Made by a program: the position numbers and the translations under genes | Shown: piece by piece, positions 10,181-22,267 of the stretch | How positions within the stretch are numbered: the stretch's first letter is position 1 | Layout: every line of letters begins with the position of its first letter | Assembly (NCBI GenBank): GCA_965283955.1 | Contig: CBDIQW010000001.1 | Location: 4,402,001-4,466,000, forward strand | DNA length: 64,000 nucleotides | From: Emticicia sp965283955 | GTDB taxonomy: Bacteria; Bacteroidota; Bacteroidia; Cytophagales; Spirosomataceae | Reading direction: 5' to 3' | The notes under the pieces: model-generated | What the model saw: only the letters and a program-made list of their open reading frames with translations | Told to the model about the DNA's origin: nothing | Databases searched by the model: none

Positions 10181-13100
10181 ATGAAGTTTATAAAAATAAT
10201 GATAGGCTTGTGTCTGATGTTGGCTTTTCCAAAAGCCAACATCATGGGGCAAAGCACTCCGATAATAAAGATTAATGCTACCGTGGTGGGTGCTGATAAG
10301 CAGCCTATCGGTGGAGCTGTGGTAAAAGGGTCGGACGAAAGTTCAAAATCAGTTACAACCGATGCCGCAGGTAAATTCTCGCTTGATTTACCCAAAAATG
10401 ATGTAATTTCGATTGTTGCAAAAGGCTTTGTAAATAAATACGTTACGGCTACCGAGCAAGTAAAAGAAATTGCAATGACCGTCGAAGTTGAGAAAGAAAA
10501 AGTCCGAGTTGCTTTTCGTGACATGGATAAAAAAGATATTCTTGGCGGTATTTCGTCAGTAAATGTGCCTGAACTTCTTCAAAAAAACTACTTTACTTAT
10601 TCATTGGCCGATATGGAAGCACTTATTCCAGGGTTTAATGGTAATAGTAATTGGGGTATGGGAAGTTATTTGTTTATGATTGATGGCGTGCCTCGTGAAA
10701 CAGGAAACGTAGCCCCAACCGAAATTGAGCAAATCGTATTTTTGAAAGGTGCAAATGCTGTTGCTCTTTATGGTAGCCGTGCAGCCAAAGGAGTGGTAAA
10801 TATTATTACAAAAAGAGGTGTTGCTGGCAAAAACCGTTTCGACCTCCGAATTAATAATGGCGTAAATACACCGAAAGTAATGCCTCGCTATTTGGGTTCG
10901 GCCGAATATATGTCGCTTTACAACGAAGCACGTAGAAATGATGGTTTAACCAATCTTTATTCTGACATAGATATTTACAATTATGCTTCAGGTACAAACA
11001 AATACCGCTACCCGAATATTGATTTTTATTCGCCAGAATACCTAAAAAGCTCTTATGGAAGCTATGATGCCACGGCTGAGATTTCGGGAGGAAACGAGCG
11101 TGTGAAATATTACACAAACTTAGGTTATGCAAAAACAAGTTCGCTACTGAACTTTGGTGAAGCCAAAAACAATAATAGCTCTGACCGACTTAATTTTAGA
11201 GGAAATATTGATGTAAATCTCAACGAATATATTTCTTTCAATGCCGATGCAACTGCTATTTTCTTTACGGGTCGCGGTGTAAATGCTAATTTCTGGAATG
11301 CGGCCACAAACATTCGTCCAAATCGTTTTTCACCGTTGATTCCAATTGATTTAGTTGAGAAAGAAGATGCAGCTTCGCAGGTTCTCATTCAAAATAGCAA
11401 TAATATCATAGATGGTAAATTTTTATTAGGTGGAACGCAGTTAGACCAAACCAACCCACTCGCTACTATTTATTCGGGTGGAAATAATCAATACTCAAAC
11501 CGTCAGTTTCAGTTCAATACAGGCATAAAAGCTGATTTAAGAAATGTTTTGAAAGGCCTAACTTTCAAATCGGCCTTTGCGGTAGATTATGCCACCGAGT
11601 ATAGTTTATCGTATAATCATACGTATGCTACTTACGCTCCAACTTGGAATCGTTATAGCGGAACAGACCTCATAAGTACACTTACGGTTTATAATCAAGA
11701 CTCACGCTCGGGAACTCAAAACGTTTCGGGCAACAGATACCGTCAGACGGTTGCTTTGTCAGGTCAATTAAACTATGATAGGACATTCAATTCAAATCAT
11801 AATTTATCGGCTATCTTCTTAGTAAATGGCTTCCAACAGTCAGAGTCAGCCATTTATCACCGCACGAGCAATGCTAACTTAGGTTTCTTGGCAAGCTATA
11901 ATTACAAACAAAAATACTACGCTGATTTAAGTGCGGCTTATATTCACTCAGCCAAACTTCCACCGAGCAATCGTCAGGCTCTTTCGCCTTCGATTACCTT
12001 AGGCTGGAGAATCAACGAAGAGTCATTCCTAAAAAATGCTGAGAAAATTGACGATTTGAAACTCACGGCTTCGGCAAGTATCCTCAATACCGACCTCGAC
12101 ATCAACAATTATTTCTTATACCAAGGCATCTACACAGGTGCGGGTCAGTGGTATGGCTGGAAAGATGGTACGGGTATTCAGGCTACGGAGTCAAGAAGAG
12201 GCGATAACCCTAACATGACTTTTCCTAAACGTGAGGAAATTACGGTAGGTTTTGAAGGAACATTTTTCAAGAAATTCTTGACCTTGAATGGAACATTTTT
12301 CATGAATAAAATTTCAGGAAACATTCTTCAAGCTGCCGTTTTATTCCCAAGTTATTTTACAACTGGTTTCCCAGTTTCATCTTTCATTCCTTTTGTAAAC
12401 TACAACGACGACAAGCGTGTAGGTTTTGATTTTGGAGCAAGCATGAACAGAAAATCGGGTAGTGTAAATTGGACATTGGGTTTAAATGCAACGTATTATG
12501 AAGCGACAGCATCGAAACGTGCCGAATTATTCGAAAATTCGTACCAAAATCGTCAAGGAAAACCACTTGATGCCATGTGGGGCTTACAAAGTTTAGGTTT
12601 CTTCCAAACTAAAGAAGAAATCGTATCGTCGCCAACACAAACATTCGGACAAGTAAAACCTGGTGACATCAAGTATAAAGATCAAAACGGTGACGGTGTG
12701 ATTGACACCCGTGACGAAGTTTATTTAGGCCGTGGCGGCTGGTTTGGTTCGCCGCTAACTTTTGGTTTGAACTTTACGGCACAATGGAAAAAACTTACAT
12801 TTTTTGCAGTGGGAGTTGGCCGTTTTGGTGGCAATGCTATGCGTAATAATTCGTACTTCTGGGTAGATGCCGAAGATAAATACTCGGAAGTAGTAAGAGA
12901 TAGATGGACCGAAGAAACCAAAACAACTGCTAAGTTTCCAAGGCTAACCACTTTGGTTAGCGATAATAACTTCCGCTCATCTGATTTTTGGATGTACAGA
13001 ACCAACCGCTTCGACCTAAGCAAAGTACAAGTTTCATATGATTTAAGCAATCTCTTAAAAATGAAATCGCTTGTGCGTGAATTGGGTGTATATGTAAGTG

Positions 13101-13207
13101 GCTTTAACCTCCTAACGATTGCCGAGAACCGTGAGTTAATGGAAATGAATGTTGGTTCGGCTCCGCAAACACGAATGTTTAATGTGGGAATAAAAGCTCT
13201 TTTCTAA
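10181..13207 (+). CDS. Second SusC/RagA-type TonB-dependent transporter
   Basis: A 1,008-residue outer-membrane transporter with a signal peptide of about 24 residues (ending IMGQ), a short carboxypeptidase-like domain (about 30-105), a plug containing FMIDGVPRETG and YGSRAAKGVVNIITKRG, and a barrel ending with the aromatic GIKALF. Its plug is shorter than that of the first SusC and lacks the usual box between domain and plug, so it belongs to a different subgroup and may take a different oligosaccharide. No frame break is evident. It lies between two SusD-like genes and pairs with the one downstream (38 bases). Confidence 0.92.
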   Translation: MKFIKIMIGLCLMLAFPKANIMGQSTPIIKINATVVGADKQPIGGAVVKGSDESSKSVTTDAAGKFSLDLPKNDVISIVAKGFVNKYVTATEQVKEIAMTVEVEKEKVRVAFRDMDKKDILGGISSVNVPELLQKNYFTYSLADMEALIPGFNGNSNWGMGSYLFMIDGVPRETGNVAPTEIEQIVFLKGANAVALYGSRAAKGVVNIITKRGVAGKNRFDLRINNGVNTPKVMPRYLGSAEYMSLYNEARRNDGLTNLYSDIDIYNYASGTNKYRYPNIDFYSPEYLKSSYGSYDATAEISGGNERVKYYTNLGYAKTSSLLNFGEAKNNNSSDRLNFRGNIDVNLNEYISFNADATAIFFTGRGVNANFWNAATNIRPNRFSPLIPIDLVEKEDAASQVLIQNSNNIIDGKFLLGGTQLDQTNPLATIYSGGNNQYSNRQFQFNTGIKADLRNVLKGLTFKSAFAVDYATEYSLSYNHTYATYAPTWNRYSGTDLISTLTVYNQDSRSGTQNVSGNRYRQTVALSGQLNYDRTFNSNHNLSAIFLVNGFQQSESAIYHRTSNANLGFLASYNYKQKYYADLSAAYIHSAKLPPSNRQALSPSITLGWRINEESFLKNAEKIDDLKLTASASILNTDLDINNYFLYQGIYTGAGQWYGWKDGTGIQATESRRGDNPNMTFPKREEITVGFEGTFFKKFLTLNGTFFMNKISGNILQAAVLFPSYFTTGFPVSSFIPFVNYNDDKRVGFDFGASMNRKSGSVNWTLGLNATYYEATASKRAELFENSYQNRQGKPLDAMWGLQSLGFFQTKEEIVSSPTQTFGQVKPGDIKYKDQNGDGVIDTRDEVYLGRGGWFGSPLTFGLNFTAQWKKLTFFAVGVGRFGGNAMRNNSYFWVDAEDKYSEVVRDRWTEETKTTAKFPRLTTLVSDNNFRSSDFWMYRTNRFDLSKVQVSYDLSNLLKMKSLVRELGVYVSGFNLLTIAENRELMEMNVGSAPQTRMFNVGIKALF

Positions 13208-13245
13208 ACGCCCAAAAACTTCAAATTTTGAATATCATGTTGTAT

Positions 13246-15034
13246 ATGAATAAAAGAATAGCAAAAATAATGGTTTGTGCGACGGTTCTATTGGCAGGTT
13301 GCCAAGACCTAATTGAGCCAGCCATTGAAAATAACCGCCAATTAGATGCCAGTGCCTACATTCCGAGCGATTCGAGATTTCCGTACGGAATTTTGCTAAA
13401 CGGCTATAACCGAATCCCGACAAATTCTTGGTCGTTTAATGATGTAGCTACCGACGATGCCGTAAGCAATGACCAAAACAATGGTTTCTTGAAAATGGCA
13501 ACTGGCCAATGGACAGCCAACAACAACCCAGCCAACCAATGGACAAACTGCTTTGCGGGAATCCAGTACATGAATATTGCTTTGGGTGAAATTGACAAAG
13601 TTCAGTGGGTAGCAGACCCCGTAACCAATAAACTATTTGCAACTCGTATCAAGGGAGAAGCCTTCGGTCTTCGTGCATTATTGATGTATCATCTGTTGCA
13701 AGCTCACGCAGGAAAAGGAGCTAACGGTCAAATGCTCGGTGTGCCTATTTTGCTAAAACCACAATCTACCTCTGACAATTACAACTTGCCAAGAGCAACG
13801 TTTGATGAGTGCCTGAAGCAAATTTATCAAGATTTAGATAGTGCTGATGTAAAATTGCCATTAGATTATCGTGATATTGCTCTCGGACAAGCAGCACAAA
13901 TACCAGCTAAATATGGAAAAGTAACAGTTGAACAATATAACCGTGCATTTGGAGTTACGTTCAGCGGTTTATTTACAGGCCGAATTGCCAAAGCAATCAA
14001 AGCACAAACGGCTTTGTTAGCAGCAAGTCCTGCATTCAGCAATGGTGCAGACAAATGCAATCGACGCAGCCAATGCAGCAGCAGCAGTATTAAACTTAAA
14101 TGGTGGTTTAAGTGCCATACCGACCAACGCAGCCAGTGGCTTAACGTGGTATTCAAATACAGCCGAAATTGCGGCTTTGAGAGACGGAGCCAATCCACCC
14201 GAAATTCTTTGGCGTAATAACTGGTTAGAAAACCGAGACTTAGAGCAAGCAAACTTCCCGCCTACTCTTTTCGGAAATGGTCGTATCAATCCAACACAAA
14301 ATTTGGTTGATGCCTTCCCGATGCTCAATGGTTATCCGATTAATAGTCCGCAGAGTGGTTATAATCCAAACGACCCATACAACAACCGTGACCCACGTCT
14401 CAGAATGTTTATTTTGGTGAATGGTGCAACTGCTGGCGTAAACAACACGGCCATCAATACAACCGCAAATGGCCCTACAAACGACGCACTTAATAAAGTT
14501 GAAACATCAACTCGCACGGGTTATTACCTGAGAAAATTATTGCGTCAAGATGTAAACTTAAACCCAACATCGGCCAGTAATCAACGTCGTTACAAGCCAC
14601 ATATCCGTTATACCGAAATTGCATTGGCTTATGCCGAAGCAGCCAACGAGGCTTACGGCCCAACTGGTACAGGTCCAAATACTTATTCGGCTTATGATAT
14701 CATTAGAGCGATTCGCAGAAGAGCGGGTATCGGCTTAACTAACAACGATGCGTATCTGGAAAGTGCCAAAGGCAACAAAGAAACCATGCGTCAGTTAATT
14801 CGTAACGAACGCCGTTTAGAACTTTGCTTTGAAGGCTTCAGATTCTGGGATTTACGCCGTTGGAACGCCGACCTTACTGAGCCAGCCAAAGGTATGAGTA
14901 TTCAGAATGGTGCTTATACTGTCATTCCTGCAGTTCAAGACCGCATATTCAAGACACACATGAAATATGGTCCAATTCCGTATTCAGAAATCTTAAAGTA
15001 TTCGGCACTCGTACAAAACGAAGGTTGGAACTAA
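13246..15034 (+). CDS. Second SusD/RagB-type lipoprotein, one frame break
   Basis: Glycan-binding partner of the preceding SusC. ATG 13246 is preferred because it gives a compact lipoprotein signal with the lipobox LLAGC (C19). The N-terminal half has the SusD helices (GEAFGLRALLMYHLLQAHAG) and ends in SPAFSN; the C-terminal half has YTEIALAYAEAANEAYG and the RagB tail RNERRLELCFEGFRFWDLRRWN. The halves are in different frames joined at about 14040, with no missing domain. It is followed by a DUF1735 lipoprotein and a GH10 xylanase, the layout of Bacteroidetes xylan loci. Confidence 0.92.
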
Positions 15035-15062
15035 CATAATTACGACAAAATTTTATATCAAT

Positions 15063-16025
15063 ATGAAGAGATTAGTTTATGTATCGGTATTGTTCCTGAT
15101 TGGACTTGCCTCTTGTAACAAGGAAGTTGAGTTTCCTGACTTCAAAACTCAGAATGTATATTTTGCTTACCAGTATCCAGTAAGAACAATTACACTCGGA
15201 GAAGATGCCTTCGTAAATACTGACTTAGATAATGCCAAAAAATGCCAGATTTATGCCACTTTGGGCGGGGTTTATGAAAGTAGGAGCGATGTAGCCATTC
15301 AAGTTTCGGTTGATAAAACCCTCCTGAAAAACGGAATGTTGTTTGGAGCTGGCAGAGATGAAATAATCGCTATGCCAGATAACTACTATTCGTTGGCATC
15401 AAACAAAATTATCATTCCCAAAGGTGCTTTGGCGGGTGGCGTGGATGTGCAACTGACCGATGCGTTTTTTGCCGACCCAAAATCAATCAAAAACACGTAT
15501 GTAATTCCGATGGCAATTACGCAAAGTGATGTAAATGCAATTCCTGCTCTTGCTGGCAAAAACTTTGTTTTGTATGCCATCAAATACATCAATCCTTGGC
15601 ATGGCAATTACCTCCGTCGTGGAAACGATGTAGTTACTGGAGTCGTAAATCGCACGGTAGTTCGTCATGCACAATTCGTTGAAAACGATGAGGTAAACAA
15701 GTTAACAACAAAGTCATTGACCGAGCTCGAATTTCCTGTGGTGTTGAAAGACAAAGACAATAAAAATGTCAATGTAAATCTTTTGATGAAGTTTGATAAC
15801 GATGGAAAATGTACTGTTTCTTCGCTAACAAGTGGTGTAACAGCTTCGGGTAGTGGAGCTTTCGTGAAAAAAGGCGAGAAAAACAGCTGGGGAAACAAAG
15901 ACCGTGATGCCCTTTATGTGAAGTATGAAGTAAACGTTGCTGGAATGAAAGTAGCCACAACCGACACGCTCGTGATGCGTGATCGCACAGTGGCTTTCGA
16001 GACCTTCTCGCCAGTTGCAAAGTAA
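15063..16025 (+). CDS. DUF1735-type surface lipoprotein
   Basis: The lipobox LIGLASC puts the acylated cysteine at residue 18. The first half (FKTQNVYFAYQYPVRTI, then YYSLASNKIIIPKGALAGGVDVQL and TYVIPMAITQSD) is the BT_3987-like DUF1735 domain that commonly sits next to SusD in xylan and other glycan loci and is thought to be a surface glycan-binding module. The second half (about 185-320) is beta-rich and probably a second binding domain. It lies between the second SusD and the GH10 xylanase with gaps of about 30 bases, so it is in the same operon. Binding specificity is inference from context. Confidence 0.8.
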   Translation: MKRLVYVSVLFLIGLASCNKEVEFPDFKTQNVYFAYQYPVRTITLGEDAFVNTDLDNAKKCQIYATLGGVYESRSDVAIQVSVDKTLLKNGMLFGAGRDEIIAMPDNYYSLASNKIIIPKGALAGGVDVQLTDAFFADPKSIKNTYVIPMAITQSDVNAIPALAGKNFVLYAIKYINPWHGNYLRRGNDVVTGVVNRTVVRHAQFVENDEVNKLTTKSLTELEFPVVLKDKDNKNVNVNLLMKFDNDGKCTVSSLTSGVTASGSGAFVKKGEKNSWGNKDRDALYVKYEVNVAGMKVATTDTLVMRDRTVAFETFSPVAK

Positions 16026-16055
16026 TGTTTCATTGACCTATTGAATATTTATTTT

Positions 16056-17738
16056 ATGAACAAATTATATAAATTATCACTCGGACTAACCGCCATTTTA
16101 GCGGCTTCGTGTGCCAAAATGGAGCCATTGCAATACACCGTTCCGAAACCCGAAAGTGTGGCAATGCAAGAAGAAATTGATAGCTATCCTGCACTAAAAT
16201 CATATATTAATCGTACTGCACACCCAAACTTCAAATTGGGTGCTGCCCTTTCGTTGGCCGACTACAACAACAAAGGCGTAATGTATCGACTGGCCAATAA
16301 AAATTTCGATGAAATCGTATTGGGATATGAAATGAAGCACGGCGGTGTGGTTCAATCGAATGGCAACTTGGCACTTGATAATGTTTCAAGATTACTTGAA
16401 AATGCCAAAACTGCGGGTGTTTCAGTTTATGGTCATACTTTGTGCTGGCACGCAAATCAAAATGCAACTTATTTGAAAAGTGTCATTGCACCTGACGTTT
16501 TATCTTCAACTGGCCCAGGTTGGGACGTAATCACGGCGAATGATTTTGAAACAGATGCTTCTGCTAATTTTCAAGCTAATGCTAATGCCGTAACCTCATA
16601 CACGGCTGCTGGCGGTGGTGCTAATGGCGTTGGAAGAGCCTTGAAAATAACCAATGCCAGTGTTCGTACCAATGATTGGGAAAGTCAATTTTTTATAAGA
16701 TTTGCACCTGCGGCTGTTCAAGGCGAGAAATATACCCTAAAAATGGACGTGAGAGCCGATGTTGCAGCATCGTACCCAACTCAAGCACACGTAACACCAG
16801 GAGCATACAAACACTGGGATTTCTTCGGAACAATTTCGGCTACTCCTACTTGGACTACTTATACCAGAGAAATTACCGTTACGGCCGATATGGCTACGTG
16901 TGGAGCAATTGCGTTTAATCTTGGTAAAACTGCCACAAGTTATTATTTTGATAATATCACCTTAACAAAGTATAATGCTACTGGAAGTATTCAAACAAAA
17001 GAAAAATCTCCTGAAGTAAAAAAGACACTCATTACGAATACATTGGACAAATGGATGTCTGGAATGTTGACAGTTAGTAAGCCTTACGTGAAAGCGTGGG
17101 ACGTAGTAAATGAACCAATGGACGACGGAAAACCTTACGAACTTAAAACAGGAGTAGGTCGCACATTGAAAGCAGATGAGTTTTACTGGCAAGATTATTT
17201 GGGTAAAGATTATGGTGTGATGGCATTTCAGATGGCCAGAAAATACGGAAATCCGAGCGATATACTTTTCATCAATGACTACAACCTTGAATATAGTCTG
17301 GATAAATGTAAAGGACTCATCGAATACGTAAAATATATCGAAAGTAAAGGTGCAAAAGTAGATGGTATCGGAACTCAAATGCACATTGACATCAAATCAG
17401 ATAAGACCCAAATTACTGAAATGTTTAAATTGTTGGCCGCTACTGGCAAGCTGATTAAAATTTCGGAAATGGATATCGGTTTAGCAGGTGTAAAAACCGC
17501 TGCTGCTACCCAAGATCAGTACAAAGCACAAGCCGAAATGTATAAATATGTAATTGATAAATACTTTGAGATTGTTCCTGCTGCTCAACGTTATGGTATT
17601 ACATTGTGGAGTCCGTTGGATAGCCCTGCTAACTCAAGTTGGAGAGCCGATGAACCAATCGGACTATGGAATCAACAGTATGTAAGAAAATTGGCATATT
17701 CGTATGTAGCCGAAGCTCTTAAGGCCAATATGAAATAA
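16056..17738 (+). CDS. GH10 endo-1,4-beta-xylanase lipoprotein with internal carbohydrate-binding module
   Basis: Cleaves the beta-1,4-xylan backbone, probably at the cell surface: the lipobox AILAASC gives C19. ATG 16056 is chosen over an upstream in-frame codon because it starts the signal peptide directly. The GH10 barrel begins around residue 50 (LGAALSLADYN, then YGHTLCWHAN), is interrupted by a beta-sandwich resembling CBM4/9 (about 155-310, from DFETD to YYFDNITL), and resumes. The acid/base is E353 in WDVVNEP and the nucleophile E471 in KISEMDIG. Insertion of binding modules into the GH10 barrel is known from Bacteroides xylan loci, where there are often two; here there is one. It is the last gene of the SusC/SusD operon, followed by a hairpin. 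Confidence 0.93.
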   Translation: MNKLYKLSLGLTAILAASCAKMEPLQYTVPKPESVAMQEEIDSYPALKSYINRTAHPNFKLGAALSLADYNNKGVMYRLANKNFDEIVLGYEMKHGGVVQSNGNLALDNVSRLLENAKTAGVSVYGHTLCWHANQNATYLKSVIAPDVLSSTGPGWDVITANDFETDASANFQANANAVTSYTAAGGGANGVGRALKITNASVRTNDWESQFFIRFAPAAVQGEKYTLKMDVRADVAASYPTQAHVTPGAYKHWDFFGTISATPTWTTYTREITVTADMATCGAIAFNLGKTATSYYFDNITLTKYNATGSIQTKEKSPEVKKTLITNTLDKWMSGMLTVSKPYVKAWDVVNEPMDDGKPYELKTGVGRTLKADEFYWQDYLGKDYGVMAFQMARKYGNPSDILFINDYNLEYSLDKCKGLIEYVKYIESKGAKVDGIGTQMHIDIKSDKTQITEMFKLLAATGKLIKISEMDIGLAGVKTAAATQDQYKAQAEMYKYVIDKYFEIVPAAQRYGITLWSPLDSPANSSWRADEPIGLWNQQYVRKLAYSYVAEALKANMK

Positions 17739-17772
17739 AATACACAACAAATCATCGATACTAATTACCTTT

Positions 17773-17808
17773 AATCCCCCACATTCAACAATGCTGGGGG
17801 ATTGTTTC
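17773..17808 (+). terminator. Likely terminator after the GH10 operon
   Basis: AATCCCCC (17773-17780) pairs with GGGGGATT (17796-17803), a very stable GC-rich stem followed by GTTTCTG, a weak T tract. It separates the xylan operon from the hybrid regulator gene. Confidence 0.65.
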
Positions 17809-17917
17809 TGTAAAAGAATATTTGATAGAAAAATCAAGTTTGAGAATAACATAATTAATTTGTTTGAGATAAGAAGTGATGATACTTTTGAAGAATAGTA
17901 GATTAAAGTCTATAAAA

Positions 17918-20900
17918 ATGAGAAAAATATACATTTTATTGATTCTTTTAGGAATTACTCACTGGGTTCATGGTCAACAAGTAGAATATAAATTCATCAA
18001 TTTCAGTAGTAAGAATGGACTCACTTCCAATTCGGTTAATGCCATTATAAAAGATAAAAATGGTTTTATGTGGTTTGCTACCGAAGACGGACTCAACCGA
18101 TTTGATGGTCAAAACTTTACAGCATACCACCACAAAGACCGTGATATTACAAGTATAGGCCGAGGACCAGTGATAGCAATGACACAAGACCGAGCAGGTC
18201 GAATTTGGCTGGCCACTAATCTGACATTATCTGTCTATAATCTCAATTTAGATTCATTTATCAACTATGACTTCTCAAAGTATGGATGGATTATAAGTCT
18301 CTGTGCCGACCAGTCAGGAAAAATCTGGGTAGGAACTTACGCAGGGCTCTTTGTGTTTGACCCCACTACTAAAAATGTGAAAGCTTTTAAAGCGGATATT
18401 AACAATAAATCTAAGCTAAACTCAAACACAATTAAGTGTATTTTTGAAGATAGTCGTAACAATCTATGGATTGGTACAGAAAATGGCTTACATCTTTTCG
18501 ACAAAAAAGTGAGCAGTTTACGAGGTTTCTAAGTGACCCAAATCGCCAAGATGCCATTTCAAGTAATCAAATTACATGCATTACCGAAGACAAAAACGAG
18601 AAACTTTGGATTGGAACAAGTAAAGGTGGGCTAAATTTAATGAATGGTACAAGAAATAGCTTCATTGCCTATAAATCTGATAAAAATGATGCAAATACGC
18701 TTTCTAACAACCATATTCACAAGATTGTTTTTGATAAAACTGGACAACTTTGGGTTGGAACAGAGAGTAATTTAGACATTCTGAATCCCGCAACAGGAAA
18801 AGTAAGCAGAGTAAAAAGTACTTTAGTAGAACAAAATGGTTTTACTCCTAACACTTATGGCCGTTCGGTCAGAGATATTTATATCGATAATGCAGGAATT
18901 TATTGGATTGCTTTTTATCAGGCAGGCATCAATAAATATGATACAAACTTGGCTTTCTTTAACCACAAACAATTTAAGCCCAATGACCCCAATGGATTAA
19001 CAGGAAGCTCAATAATGTCGTTTGCAGAAAGCCCATCACAGGATATATTTATCGGAACAGAAGGTACGGGCATTGACATCTTCAATCGAAAAACAGGACA
19101 AATAAAACCCTTCCGCTTGCCCCAACAACGTGCCAATAGTTCTTCTATTCTTGCTCTTGAATGTACTGGGAACACACTTTGGGTGGGCACATATCAGGCT
19201 GGTTTGTATAGTATTAATCTAAGTACTGGGGCTTCTCGTTATTTTTATATACCGAAAAGTAGCACTGATGCCAACGATGTAGTAGTGAATTGTTTTAAAA
19301 CAGATAAAAATGGCAAAGTTTGGATAGGAACTAATGGAAACGGGGTTTATCGTTTCGACCCCACAACCAATCAATTAGAAACGAGTGAACAGATTTTTAA
19401 TTTAAAACCAGGCCAAAGAATTCCAATAAATAACTTTATTACCACCATCGAACAAGACCATTCGGGCAATTTTTGGTTTGGCTCAAATGGTACTGGTATT
19501 GCTGTTTATTACCCAACTCAAAGTCGTTTTCAGGTGCTTAATTCGGGCAATAGCAGCCTTCCAATGGATAGAGTGCAGACAATTTACTGCGACCATTCGG
19601 GCAGTATTTGGGTAGGTTCTTTGGGGGGGGGACTCAGTTTGTTCAAATCCGACACAAAATCTTTTGAACGCTTTGATGAAAGCTATTCATTGTCGAATGG
19701 TGTAATTTACAAGATCTTAGAAGATGAAAAAGGAAAGCTTTGGGTCAGTACCAACAAAGGCATTAGTTCTTTTGATGTCAATAAAAAAGTTTTCAGAAAT
19801 TTTACTCATTACAACGGCGTTCAGCAAAGTACTTTTAATATTGGTTCGGGCTTGATAACTGCCGATAAAACCTTGTTTTTTGGTGGACTCGACGGCTTTA
19901 ACTATTTTAAATCGGCTAATATTTTTCAAAAAAATAATATCCCAATTTTAGTTACTACTAATCTGAAAATAAACAATAAACAGGTAAATCCTGTAGAAAA
20001 TACCGAAATAACTGAACATATTTCAACAGCAAAAGAAATGGTTTTGAGTTATAAACAAAATTTTTCAATTGATTTTATTGCTTTAAATTACACCGCCCCT
20101 CACGAAAACAGATATGCTTATAAACTCGATGGATTTGATAAAGAATGGAATGAAGTTGGCACAAATACTACTGCTGTATATACAAATTTAGACCCTAAAA
20201 ATTATACTTTTCGACTAAAAGTACACAGCGAAGATGGCTCATGGGAAACCCCCGAAAAAGTCATTGAGATAATTGTTAAACCACCATTTTGGCGTACATA
20301 TTATGCCTATTTCTGTTACATGGTTATGATTCTGCTTACTGTTTGGGCGATAAGAAGGAGTTCGATTCAAAAATTGAAAAATGAATTTATGAGAAAGCAA
20401 GAACGCTTAGAAATGAATCATTTAATTGAAAAAGAACGACATGATGCCGAACAAAAAATGGAACTCGAAAAGGTTAAAATCAAATTCTTAACAAACCTAA
20501 GCCATGAATTAAAAACCCCACTTACACTTGTTTTGAATCCGATTGAAAATTTGATGTTTCATGAAAAAAGTACAGAACGCTTAGAAATGCTTAATCTCAT
20601 AAGTAGAAACGCCAAAAGACTGCTTAATTTGGTCAATCAATTGCTCGATTTTAGAAGAATCGAAGACAACGAACTAACTTTACACAAAACTGATGGCGAT
20701 TTAATTACATTCACCCAAGAAATCGTAGATTCGTTCAAATACATAGCCGTTAGAAAGCATATTTCATTGCACTTTGTGAGTTCATTTAGCACTTACAATG
20801 CTTCGTTCGACAAAGATAAATTAGAACGAGTGCTGATAAATCTACTTTCAAATGCTATAAAATTTACCAATGATGGCGGAAATGTGAGTCTTCAAATAAC

Positions 20901-22002
20901 AGCGGAAGGTGACACAGGCATTAGAATGACACTGAGAGATACAGGTATCGGGTTGCGAGCAGATTTGACAGAGAAGATTTTTGAGCGTTTTTTTCAAGCA
21001 GATAATAACGTCGATATTCTTAATCAAGGAAGTGGCATTGGTTTATCAATAGCTCAGGAATTTGTAAAACTTCACGGCGGAACAATTAGAGTAGAAAGCG
21101 AAGAAGGCGTAGGAAGTGCTTTCATCATTTCGCTGCCCTTGACTCCAATTAATTTCCAGCAATCAACGTCGCTGCTAAATGCAAACGAAAGTTTAGACGC
21201 TGTTGAAAGCTTTGCGAAAAACGAACCACCAAAAATCGAAAAACCAATTGTACTAATCATAGATGATGATGCCGATTTAAGAGCATATTTAGTTGAAAGT
21301 TTAAAAAATAAATATAAAATCATAGAAGCCGCCGATGGGAAGCAAGGTTGGCAAAAAGCATTGGCCAATCATCCACAGCTAATTATCAGTGACGTAAATA
21401 TGCCAGTAATGGATGGTATAGAAATGGTGAGAAAAATCAAAAACGATAGTCGAACCAAACACATTCCGGTGATTATGCTGACAGTTTTATCTGAGGAAAC
21501 TGAGCAGTTAAAAGGATTAGGGGCAGGTGCAAGCGATTATCTGACCAAACCCTTCAGTTTTCATTTATTGAATATTAAAATTGAGAATTTGCTTAGTTTG
21601 AATAGTTTATTAAAAAATACTTACAGTAAACATATTCAATTTGAGAAGTCAGAAATAGAGACAATTTCGGAAGATGAGAAGTTCTTACTAAAAATCACTC
21701 GTTATGTAGAAGATAATATTGAAAACCCTAATCTTTCGATTGAAGAATTAAGCAAAGCTATGTTTGTTAGTCGAGGTACATTATATGCAAAAGTTTTAAA
21801 TCTCACTGGCGAAAGCCCCGTTGAATATGTGAGGTCTTTGAAATTGAAAAAAGCACTTTCGATGTTACAAAAAAATGATTTGAAGATTTCACAAATTGCT
21901 TATTCAGTAGGTTTTTCAAACCCAAATTATTTTGCAAGAGCCTTCAAAGCCAAGTATAATGTGTCACCGTCTGAATATTTATCGCTCAATAAAACGTCAT
22001 AG
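17918..22002 (+). CDS. Hybrid two-component system regulator (sensor kinase, receiver and AraC domains in one protein), one frame break
   Basis: Senses glycan oligosaccharides in the periplasm and activates the local locus. ATG 17918 starts a signal peptide ending VHGQ. Then come many two-component propeller repeats (WFATEDGLNRFDG-like, to about nucleotide 19900), a Y_Y_Y domain (YKLDGFDKEWNEVG), one membrane helix (YYAYFCYMVMILLTVWAI), the kinase core with phosphorylatable His in LSHELKTPL (codon 20512), an ATPase domain, a receiver with the phospho-Asp in IISDVNMPVMDG (codon 21391), and a C-terminal AraC helix-turn-helix. About 1,360 residues. The frame breaks in an A run at 18503-18508: one more A restores GLHLFDKK to the following repeats. 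Flanking xylanase and glucuronidase-like genes suggest xylan or arabinoxylan sensing. Confidence 0.93.
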
Positions 22003-22267
22003 ACAACCTAAGAAATTGCTATCAGGATTAAAATTCGGATTTGACTGGGGGAGGTGCTTTATGGAAAATTCCTTTGTTGTGTTTTTTTAATGAAGGATAT
22101 AAACTACCAAGCGAAATACAACCTAAAATACTAGATGCAAGCCGAAGGATTTATTGCGTTGAAAATTATTCGTTTAAAATTTCGCCTTCGGTTATGGATT
22201 TTTTATTGCTTATTTTAGATAAAATCATTCGATATTCAACCACAAAGAAAACTAAAAATACAAGTTT

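Noticed and set aside
12695..12709. GTGTGATTGACAC inside the second SusC gene, resembling the operator
   Set aside because: Different spacing (13 bp) and inside coding sequence for a Gly-Asp-rich loop; probably chance.
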